From assembly GCA_949130495.1 (NCBI GenBank), contig OX422222.1, forward strand, positions 274,960,109 to 275,024,108: DNA of 64,000 bases. Reading direction: 5' to 3'. Made by a program: the position numbers and the translations under genes. The notes under the pieces are model-generated. The model saw nothing but the letters and a program-made list of their open reading frames with translations, had not been told where the DNA came from and ran no database searches. Of the stretch, positions 12,488-22,154 are shown one piece after another. The stretch comes from Sambucus nigra (lineage: Eukaryota; Streptophyta; Magnoliopsida; Dipsacales; Adoxaceae). The first letter of the stretch is position 1; every line of letters starts with the position of its first letter.

Positions 12488-15400
12488 GTGTACCATGTTG
12501 CGTCAAGAAAGGGACCAACGCTAGTACAGGCAGTAAAGGGTATGCTCCCTATTTTTAGGCATGTGGGGCGCATGTTATTTGGCACCGGTGCATCGTATTC
12601 ATTTTTTAGTACTAGTTTTGCTCGTGAATCAAAGATGATAGATTTTTCATCTAACATAGTGCTTTTTATTTGTTCACCCATGGGTAGAGGGGAACCTATA
12701 CGTTCAATCTGTAGAGGTATAGGGATTGATATTGGACGACTTAAGTTTGTGGTAGACCTACTTATTTATAGATATTTCTGAGTATGACGTTATCTTAAGG
12801 ATGGATTGGCTAGCTACGTATAAATCTTGTGTTGATTATTATCGTTGGTCCATCATTTTCACCAATCCGGGGCAAGGGAAGTTCCTGGTTACAATGCCTT
12901 ACCCGGGGGGAGGGTCGAGCACAAATTTTTATTACATTCAGGAGGAGACTTCTATTGAGGTCAAGGTTTCTCTAGACTCCATCCCGATTATGAGAGACTT
13001 TTTATATGTGTTTGGAGATATTTCAGGGTTGCCACCGAGTTGGGAGATTAATTTTGTGATTGACTTGATTCTGGGGATGAGACTCATCGTACGTGATCCA
13101 TATTGCGAGGCTCCTATTAAGATGAGGGAGCTTGAAGATAAGATTCAGCAGTTACTAGGTCAAGGATTTATTAGAAGTATTACTTTTACTTGGGGTGCTC
13201 CCGTTCTATTCATTAAGAAGAAGGAAGGATCATTGAGACTTTTCATTGATTATCGGGAGTTGAACAAGATCTACATACGAAAAAAGTATTTGTTTACCTG
13301 TATTGATGATCTGTTCAACCAGTTGAGGGGTGCATCATAATTTTCTAAGATCGATTTGAGGTTAGGGTACCATCAGTTGGGGATTCGAGAGCAGGATATA
13401 TTGAAGACAACATTCTTGACGAGATATGATTCGTGTAAGTTCTTGGTTATGCCTTTTGACGTGACCAATGACCTGGTAGTGTTTATGGACCTCATAAATA
13501 TGGTGTTCAGGAAATTTCTAGATCATTTTTTTATCTTGTTCATAGATTACATATTGATTTATTCTCAGATCACAGAGGAGCATGCATAACACCTATGAGT
13601 AGTCTTACAGACATTACGGGACCATTAGTTCTAATCTAGTTTCGAGAAATGTGTATTTTGGTTATGGGCGGTTCAATTCTTGGGCCTCATTATATCTGAG
13701 AGGGGGATAACGGTGGATCCAGAAAAGGTTATAGCGGTGATGGAGTGAGTACAAACCACTACACCTACATAGGTGCGTAGTTTTTTAGGATTGACAGGGT
13801 ACTACCGTCGGTTCATTCAGGGTTTCTCAAAGATAGTCATACCTCTAATGAATTTGAGGAGGAAGGATGTACCATTTATTTGGGATAATACGTGTCAACA
13901 AGATTTTGACGACATGAAGGTCAGGTTTAACTTTAGCTCCAGTATGTGTTTTACCTCGTGGAGGAATTATTTATAAGATCTTTATGGATGCATCCTTGTG
14001 AGAGCCTTAAGGGATGTTGATGCAGGAGGATAGGCTAGTACTTGTTCACACAAAGAGAGTTAAACATGAGGCAGCGGAGATTGCTTAAGTTGTGAAAGGC
14101 TACCATATTGATATCCAATATCCCCTGAGCAAAGAAAACGTAGTGGAAGATGCCTTGAGCCGTAAGCTAAAAGTTGATTTAGCTTAGGTGTGGAAGGCGA
14201 AGTGAAAATCACTTTGTACTGACGATGAGCTATCACGTGATTTTACGGAAGTTCTTACAATCACACTCGAGATCATCATTCTGGTCATGAGGGCACAAGC
14301 ACGGGACCACCTTTTCCAATCCAAGTTCAAAAAGGTTTTAGTAGACTGGGAGGATCACTATTCGATTTGTTCACATGGAGGATTGAAATTCCAAGGTAGG
14401 TTCATAATTCAAGAGGATGAGGAGTTGCAGCGAGCAGTTATAAAGGAGTCACATGGGTCACGCTTTATAGTACATCTCGGGGGTATAGGATGTATTACTA
14501 CATGAGGCGTCAGTATTGATGGTAAAGCATGAAAATGGAGCCATTTTTGTGTCCAAGTGTGCCACATGCCGGTTGGTGAAGGTGAACCATTAGCGAATAG
14601 TAGGTGTTCTACAGCCTCTCGAGATTTCGATGTCGAAATGGGAAAAAATTTCCATGGATTTTATCACGTGGTCAGCTACGACACAGCGGGGACATGATTC
14701 TATTTGGGTGATCATTGACCGTTTGGCAGAGTTGGGTCACCTTTTGCCAGTTCAGACAGAATATACTTCGGAGTAGTACACCAAGATTTTTCTTGTAGAG
14801 ATTGTGAAGTTTCATGGTGTACCACTTAATTTTGTTTCGGATAGGGACAAGACCTTTGTGTCCCACTTTTAGAGGAATTTTCAGCAGGCATTAGGGTAAA
14901 GTTGAGGTTTAGTATCTCGTATCACCCATGCACAGATGGTCAAATAGAGAGAGTAAATTTGATGTTGTAGGACATGTTATGGATGTCCATTTTGGACTTC
15001 AAAGGTAGTTGGGAGCAGTACTTAACATTGGTGAAGTTTTCTTACAATAATAGTTACCAATTTACTATTAGGATGGCACATTTCAAGGCATTATATGGAA
15101 GGCCTTATCATTCATCCTTGTGGTTGGAAGTGGGTGAGAAAAAACGTATTGGATCGGAGTTTATTCAGGATACCTCAGAGAAGGTGGAGATGATTCAGGC
15201 TAGGATTTAGATTCCCAGGACAGATAAAAAATTTATGCTGATGCAGAGAGGAGGCACTTGAACTTTGAGGTCGGTAATCAGGCGTTAATTAAGGTGTCTC
15301 CCATTAAGGTATTAATGCGATTTGGGAGGAAAGGGAAGTTGGATCCTTGGTATGTGGCATTATTCCCTATTATTAAGAGGATTGGACCGATGGCGTATCA

Positions 15401-15691
15401 GTTAGCATTACCGATCATTTAAGGAGGATGCATGACGTTTTCCATATTTTGGAATTACAAAGATTTCTTAGGGATGAGGTAGCTTACCAGCACATAAATT
15501 TCAACGAGATCGAGCTCCAGCCTGATGCGGCTTACGAGGAGAAATTTGTAGTTATTCTGGACCGTAAGGAGCATAGACTTCGTTCCAAGGTTATGCCTTT
15601 AGTACGCGTGTTGTGGGGACACCACAATAAGGATGAGTCGACATGGAAGAAACAGGACGACATACGCAAGAAGTATCATAAACTCTTCTAG
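12488..15691 (+). pseudogene. Gypsy pol, internal copy 2 (PR-RT-RNase H-IN-chromodomain-like)
   Basis: Protease (12488-12781) reads LFGTGASYSF; D-T-G has become G-T-G, so the catalytic Asp is lost. The frame 12801-13340 covers the protease end and RT start ([22 protein letters not shown]). The frame 13356-13589 carries the RT core, again with FIDYILIYS (Tyr at 13548-13550 in place of the second catalytic Asp). RNase H has the same FMDASL-TGA (13999-14001) and then a deletion of about 140 bases near 14039 relative to copy 1. Integrase (about 14280-15210) keeps SDRDKTF, better preserved than in copy 1, and the tail of it is open at 14974-15210. The last open stretch, 15428-15691, reads QRFLRDEV to the VLWGHHNKDESTWKK chromodomain-like end. 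Confidence 0.85.
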
Positions 15692-15730
15692 TCAAATACG
15701 CTTTGAATTTGTAGGATGTGATTCCATTAT

Positions 15731-15743
15731 TAGGAGGGAAGAA
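15731..15743 (+). promoter_or_regulatory. Polypurine tract, copy 2
   Basis: TAGGAGGGAAGAA lies immediately before LTR 3, the same tract as before LTR 2. Confidence 0.75.
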
Positions 15744-17975
15744 CGTTAAATCATGTGTTTTCACAATAAAATATTTTTATAGAATTTAATTAAATAAAAA
15801 TTTAGGAAAAATTTCTTGATTGTGATGTCATGTTTACATGAACCATTTATGCATAATGTGTTCACTCATTAAAAAATAATTTATATGTCAATTAAATGAC
15901 TAGGTGATTAAATACATTAAAAGTGTCTAACTTAGGTAGATATTGTTTGGGCGCATTTCAGGATGAATTGGGAACTCGTTTAGGTATTTTAGACATTTAA
16001 ACCTGGGCACGGGGCATAGGTATACCCTTAGGGGAGTTATTGGGTCAATTCAAATAGTGTTTCGAACTTCTTTGGGGCCCAAAAGTGGGGGTTTAAGTGT
16101 AATACGGTATTTGAGGTTATAAGATGATAATTACTAACCTAAGAGTCGATTCTTATCAATAAGAAAATGACCCTAGCCTCACCACACCCCTTTGGAGAAG
16201 TTACCAAGGCTAGAGAAGGGAGGAATAGCAAGGATCCAAGAGAGGAGACTCCAATCATCAGTTTAAGGCAAGAATTCCCTTGTTGAATTAATTACAATTT
16301 GTTTCTTAATTCATTTATACATTTTCTCATAAGAATTCTAGAATTAATGTTTTGATTGATGACTTTGAACAATTGGAATGAATTCTAGGATTTCTTAAAA
16401 TAAATCTGAAAATAGTGATGTTTATAGATTAAACATTTTCGTGATAAATTCGGAATTCATGTCGTGTTATTAAGGTAATTGAATATTACAACTCATTGGT
16501 AAGATTACTACTTTGATGATGAAAATTCATGTGTTGATCCCTTTAAATCTGAGAATGTTTAGATGAAACTTATGAATCAAAATTTGGTGAGCTGAACTCT
16601 GGTATTAGATTTAATTTCAGCAATTTTCTGAGCACGATCTTATGTTAAATTGTTATATGATGATATATAACGCATTTCTAAATCATGAGGGGTTTATAAC
16701 TGTTAAAATTAAAGTGGTTAGGACCTTGAAAGGGAAATTGGGTTTGGAAGTATAAAACCCATTTAGAGAAAATGTAGCAATTCTGGTTTCTTCCTGAATT
16801 CGAATCGATTTGGCCTTCCAGGAGAATCAATTCAGCCCTAGAGGAGAATCGATTCGAACCTAGAGGCAAATCGATTCATCTCCTGGGCTTAGGTCAGGTT
16901 GGGACCGGAGAAGCGTTCGGGTGATTCTTACAAACTTAAGGGAATATGTGGGAGGTCATCTATGTGAGTGGATAATTAATTAAAAATAGTTTTGTGTCAC
17001 TTTTACTATTTTGAGAAACTGACTAGATGGTTACTTCTTAAAGTAGGAACTTCCCCGCTTGTGTGTGTTTTGTGATATCCGTTTGGATGAGGGATTCCTC
17101 AAAACTAACCGATAGAGATTGAACTAGACATTGACCTTCATGTGGCATATATATGTAAGCACATATATAATTATATATATTAATTGAGAACAAATCCATG
17201 TGGTTTAATAATGTAGAGAACTATTAATGAACCCAACGCTACGTAAAAGGCATAATGTGATGATATGCGATTTTTTGTGGGTAGTATTGTAGGGTTTACT
17301 CTTGTGACCATAAACATATGTGTAGATGGTTAGCTTCAATCTATAAGTTGTGCTAGATTCCTTAAATATAATCTTATTAGTATAAATATCGGATTTTATG
17401 ATTGGGACTTGAGTTGATATGCATATAGTATTGCACTTAGATGAGGGGTAAGATACATACTAAATGTGGGTGTAGATAGGCATTGTATAATGTGAATTAA
17501 CTGAATAATTGCATATTAATTTTGTAAGTTAATTCTTATAACGTTAGGGCGCTGACCCAAATTATAAAATATTTTTTCCTTAGGTTTGCTTAGACAGGGA
17601 CAGCAGTTTTGATTGGAGATCAGACTTGCGGTTGTATTTTCATATCAATTACTTTAGTTCGATTGACTCTAGAAAAGGTTTTTATTTCCATTCAAGTCAT
17701 TTTATTATTCCAGAGATTGTATGGGCATAAGCCCAGGATTCTTTATTGAGTCATTTTATTTTTAGTGATATTGGAGTTAGATATTTTATAACTTATGAAT
17801 GTCAATATTTATTTGATTCTAGTTATTATTTGGAGTGATTTCATTGTGCGCGGTTGGTGTTAATAAAATGTCATACTATGGGTTGATGCTGAGAATGGTA
17901 TAGATTGTTAGACAAGCCCCATCTTCGGCATATTGTGTCTGGCTAACCGCTACGTGGAAAATGGTTGTTGTTACA
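15744..17975 (+). repeat. LTR 3 of the tandem gypsy array
   Basis: It starts CGTTAAATCATG (the first T of TG has become C) and ends GTTACA. Like LTR 2 it lacks the extra block of LTR 1. It has three to four GAATCGATTC-type units at about 16798-16885, spaced roughly 30 bases apart. Confidence 0.85.
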
Positions 17976-17980
17976 GGTCA
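17976..17980. repeat. Target-site duplication, right copy (GGTCA)
   Basis: It follows the CA end of LTR 3 and matches GGTCG at 1790-1794 at four of five bases. Confidence 0.7.
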
Positions 17981-18600
17981 TGCTCATATGTCGACTGGAT
18001 AAATAATGCACGTAACTTTGTCTTCAATTGATATCAAGTTTGTATTTGAGGAAGCTCAGAGACCACTTGATGTTGCCTCGTATCATTCCATCAAATCTAG
18101 GAAAATTCCTAAAATTTGGTGATGACTAATTGAACACACTTGCGCCCCACAATGCACGTGTAGTCGAACACTATCTCCACTACATCAATCCAGTCTATGA
18201 CAACATTCGGTTCCTAGTTCCCATCAAACATTGGCACGTCTACCCTAATGGCGCTCTCAAGGCTCTTGGAGAGAATGCGTAGTACTAGATTTAGGTGGTC
18301 ATCCCCTGGTTTTGGATCCACCGAGTCCTCATCATCATCCTCAATAAACTCCTCCCTAACATGTCAGATCATGTGGACTGGAGGTGGCTCCACTAGCTCA
18401 ATAGCATTATTATAAATCAAGTCCTCGGGCTCCTCTAGGGGTTAATAGGGACAATCATCCATCAAATGAACACTCTCATAGAAGACAAAGCAGTGAGCCT
18501 ACTCAACGAGAACGAAGGGTATAACCTTGGGACTGAGGGAGTTAAAAGGAGAAGTGTTGGTGCGCCACTCCTCAGGCATCCGACTCTACTATCCCCATGG
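17981..18600 (-). pseudogene. Ty3/gypsy gag, N-terminal half (host element)
   Basis: On the minus strand this begins with an acidic leader (EEFIEDDDEDSVDP) and continues into a capsid domain: VPMFDGN, then DWIDVVEIVFDY, then RKCVQLVITKF, ending with LFIQSTYEHD at the insertion point. It carries stop codons and frame changes. Across the inserted array the reading frame resumes at 1794 with L-Y-T-R-V, as expected of an uninterrupted gypsy gag, showing that the two halves belong together. Spacing to the LTR end at 18640 fits an upstream leader, but I cannot see a good primer-binding site. Confidence 0.75.
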
Positions 18601-18639
18601 AGAGACGCTGGATTAGGTGGGGGAGCCCCGCTTCATAAT

Positions 18640-19008
18640 TGTGACACCCCATAATTTTTATTAATTAGGTTAATCAAGTATATTGATAAATTATTACAGT
18701 TTGTCAAAATTATTTAAATACCATCCTTAGCATGAAGTTAGAATCAATTAATAATGATAATAAAAAATAATAGTGATATGATGATGTAGATATAATCAAC
18801 CACCACTACTAAGTAATAATAGTACTGTTGAACACAACTATTACCTGCGAAAATTCTAACGTAATATCGTTTCTAAACCAAAATGAGTACAATGCTAAGA
18901 TAACCTCCGCATCTCTCGACATAACGAAATATAAATAAAAGATGAAACTAAAGATAGTTCCAAAACCTACATAATCAAAATTGATAGTGATCTAACGTAA
19001 CAAACAAG
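18640..19008 (-). repeat. Partial 5' LTR of the host gypsy element
   Basis: The plus strand begins TGTGACACCCC here, which in minus orientation is an LTR ending GGGGTGTCACA, the same terminal form as the gypsy LTRs at 24902 and 34863. The LTR is cut at 19008 by a CACTA end, and I do not see its other part in the window. Confidence 0.6.
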
Positions 19009-19261
19009 CACTACGCCAAAAATTGAGGAGTGTTACAGATTTGGGCCGTGACCAGGGCTTATGAGTCACAATTTTGGGTCGTGACCGTATTAAGGGAGAT
19101 AAAAATTGTGGGTCACGGTCCAGTGGGTGACATTAGTGTTGATTGGTTTGTCACGATTTAGAACCGTGATCCGGTAGTCACAGCTCAAAACCGTGACCCA
19201 TACCGTGACCATTAAAGGGGCATTTAATTATGGTCACATCTCAAAACCATGACCAAATTCT
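19009..19261. mobile_element. CACTA transposon terminus with subterminal repeats
   Basis: The segment begins CACTACGCCAAAAATTG, a typical CACTA (En/Spm) inverted end. It is followed by many copies of GGTCACGG or its complement CCGTGACC in both orientations (about 19046, 19078, 19109, 19160, 19190-19210, 19230-19252), the expected subterminal transposase-binding arrays. It stops abruptly where copia LTR sequence starts. The opposite end was not found. It may be the 3' end of the CACTA whose transposase genes lie at 40.6-45.3 kb on the minus strand, since orientation fits. Confidence 0.8.
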
Positions 19262-19884
19262 TGATTTGGTAAAGTTATCTTTATGATTCCAAGGGGTTTA
19301 TAATGATTATAGAAGTGTTTGATCACAAATAGAATTCAAAAATGTGTTTAAATATGGTAAATGGAGTTCTTAAGAAGTCTAATCCCATGCATCCAATTTA
19401 TTGGAAGGTTTGTTACAAAAAGATAAACATGAAAAAATTAGATTAGAACAATTAAAAAATTAAATATCGCCTAGTCGTTCGAACGACATACCTATATTCT
19501 TAAAATGGGTATCAAACGAGACTTCGAATGCGATTCTAAATCAGGACCAAAAAATGGCTCCTTCGATCTAAAAGGGGTATCATTTGAACAACCCTACCAA
19601 TCCCGTTCAAACGATGCGACGAGTTTTTCAAAAAATAATCTTAAAAAATATTTTGACAAATAGCCTCTTTAACGATTCTTAAACCCCTAAAAAAGATAAT
19701 GTAACTCTTTACCTAATAAATCCCTAAACTCTTCTAAGGTTGTTGAGACATACAATTCTTCAATCTTCCGAATGTATTCAACGTTTCTTTCGAATCCAGA
19801 GAAGTCATGTAGGTGCAATGCATGTGCAACGGGATAAGTCAAAATACCAAATAAGACTGAACAATTATAAAACTTTCTCTTACA
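19262..19884 (-). repeat. Truncated copia 3' LTR
   Basis: On the minus strand it starts TGTAAGAG right after a polypurine tract. It aligns with 39095-39750 of the 5' LTR, including GTTCGAACGAC palindrome sequence (about 19478-19620). The remaining part of the LTR is absent; its place is taken by the CACTA end. Confidence 0.75.
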
Positions 19885-19899
19885 ACTCTCCCCCTTTGG
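19885..19899 (-). promoter_or_regulatory. Copia polypurine tract
   Basis: On the minus strand CCAAAGGGGGAGAGT immediately precedes the TGTAAGAG start of the 3' LTR. Confidence 0.8.
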
Positions 19900-21463
19900 C
19901 CATTCCAGTACAAAACACAAATTAAAGCCAAGTTATATCCTAAAGTCAAATGCAACAACTACCCTTCCAAATCAAGAAACAGAAAATAATTCATATAGTG
20001 TCTTTAAGTGAATTAATCTTCCACTTTGGCTAACTTTGTCTTCATCTATTGTGGGTCCAAGTGATAATCATTTAGGTGGAACGTTCGACTCACATGAGAC
20101 AAACAAACTACCGTGACGCATATGAATTTTAACATAAAAGTAAAATTCCACCTCAATTTGTTCCCTTATTTGTCCGTAATAGACAAAGGAGTAGAACCAA
20201 ATCATGAAACGTAACCATCACATGTGGAAGAAAGATATCATCATAAAGATATTAAATAACGCACATGTAATGAAAATCTCAAAAGGCAACTTTTCTTCAC
20301 AAACTATTTTTGAAAATTTTTCAAAATTTTCAAATATAAAGTATAAAATGTACACATACAACATACCATGGAATAACATTAAAATATTCAAATCGTGAAC
20401 ACGGAATGTAATTGTGTGAACATTTTCCATAGGTAAATCAACATAAACATTCATAACATGGGTGCATGAAGTTTTGAGACACTGTTAACGAAAGAACTCA
20501 AAGTCTACCTTAGGTGTAAAATAGTGAACTAAAATGAAATTGACTCAACATAATCAATATTTCATGAATTTAAATGATTCTCCCACCAATAGCACCAAAC
20601 TATTTAATGTTTTTAAAGAAAGCGCATTTTGCAAACCCATTGATATTCTACTTTAACTCCCTAAAAATCTCACATATATTAGGAATTCACTCTCAATTAT
20701 TTTGAAGAAATTATAGTTCTCTAATGTAGAGAAGTATCAATGAATCCAAATAAAACTGACCTGGAACTTCTATTTTTATATGCCTGTAATCTTTTTAGGC
20801 TTTTGTTTTGCATATGGTGACTTTTAACACAAAGAATATTTTGATCTTTCGTAGCACCTTTTCATTGCTTAACATATAATAATATTTTTTGAAAAAATAG
20901 ATGAAATCCGTGCAATGGTTCTTACATGCACAACTTATCTCTTTTCCCATTTAGTTCGTTATTAAGTATAATTGAGATGAGAATATTCAATTCGACACAT
21001 GACAAGTAAGCACAATGTTCATAAATCTCGTGCACGCGTGCATTAAAGGTGACAAAGAGTCTAACATGTAGAAAGTAGTCATCAAAGATCAACGTAATGA
21101 TATCCACATATTATTAAGCACACTATTGAAACAAAGCCATATCTCAAAACACTACAAAAAAATCAAGTGAATGGATGGAATGTAGGGGTAATCTAGAAAT
21201 CTTAAATATTCATCCATATACAGTGAAAAATTGAAAATCCAAAAATCTCTTTGTCTTTTTCAAAATATTTATCAAAATAAAATCTTTTTCACCTTTTCAA
21301 CTATTTTCTTAAAAACCCGAAACTCTTTTTGAATTTTTTTTTAAAAAATCCATAAAGAAAAAACTCTTTTTGGATTTTTCTAAAAATGTTAAAAGAGAAA
21401 GCGGATAAGTACAATGATAATACACTCTAGCAATAGGAATATAATATATAAACATCATAAACA
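19900..21463 (-). other. Copia region between RNase H and the 3' LTR
   Basis: About 1.56 kb lies between the RNase H stop and the polypurine tract. SIRE-type elements often carry an extra, envelope-like frame here. I see only short frames with many stops and no transmembrane-rich or otherwise recognisable protein, so I call it non-coding. Confidence 0.5.
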
Positions 21464-22154
21464 TCATATACTAGAGAAAGTACCGAACTCAATCATCAGT
21501 TCATATACAAAAGATATCCTAAGATCCTCAAATCTAAATACATATAAGTGTTTTATGAAAATATCGATTAATTGACGTTCAATGTTCAAAAAGCTCAAGG
21601 ACACGACCTTCTCCTCAACGAGATCACGAATAAAATGCTCATGTATCGTAATGTTCTTTGTGCGCAAGTGTTGGACCGAATTATGGGATATATGGATCGC
21701 ACTCGTATTATCCCAAGAAATAGTCATCGTACCTTGTGAAATACCTTAATCTTCCAACATTTGCTTCATCCATAAGAGTTGTGTGCAATAACTCCCAGAG
21801 GCAATATACTCAGCCTCCGTTGTGGAAAAAAAGATATGGAGTTTTTCTTCTTGCTCAACCATGAGACAAGATAACTCTCAAAGTAAAAACATCCACTGGA
21901 GGTGCTCTTACAACCATCAAAATTTCCAGCCCAATCGACATTCGAATAGGTGGACAAACGGTCATAGGTATCAAAGGAATACCAAATACCATAGCAAAGA
22001 GTGTCACTCACGTATTTAATGATACGTTTAAGTGCGAGCAAATGAGACTCTTTCAGGGATGCCTGGTATCGCGCACAAACTACAACACCAAAGGCAATAT
22101 TGGGACAACTACTGGTCAGTAGAGGAAACCACCTATCATACTCTGATAAAGGGC
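21464..22154 (-). pseudogene. Copia pol, 3' part (RT end and RNase H)
   Basis: On the minus strand the sequence resumes in RT at ALYQSMIGGFLY (usual form KLYRSMIGSLLY) and passes LLALKRIIKYVSDTL. RNase H follows with YSNVDWAG, CKSTSSGC and VSWLSKK. Its last block is DNTSAIHISHNSVQHLRTKNI, then HFIRDLVEEKVV and QLIDIFIKHL, a near-canonical copia ending that stops at 21464. A stop and frame change separate the two open frames near 21770. The body of RT between here and 34864 is missing, not merely displaced by the insertion. Confidence 0.85.

Larger units (their letters stand above)
1795..17975 (+). mobile_element. Tandem Tekay/Del-like gypsy array: LTR-internal-LTR-internal-LTR
   Basis: Three directly repeated LTRs (1795-4351, 8865-11096, 15744-17975) alternate with two internal regions, each carrying a primer site, gag, pol and polypurine tract. 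The array as a whole has one flanking duplication (GGTCG/GGTCA) and splits a minus-strand gag. Long LTRs, gag-protease-RT-RNase H-integrase order and a chromodomain-like tail ending in a WGHH...E-S-T-W motif fit the Tekay/Del chromovirus lineage of Ty3/gypsy. Both internal regions are coding-dead. Such structures are usually explained by unequal recombination between LTRs of two copies, which is inference here. Confidence 0.85.

Noticed and set aside
19900..21463. Envelope-like gene of the SIRE-type copia
   Set aside because: Only short frames with stops; no signal peptide, membrane segment or coiled coil is evident.
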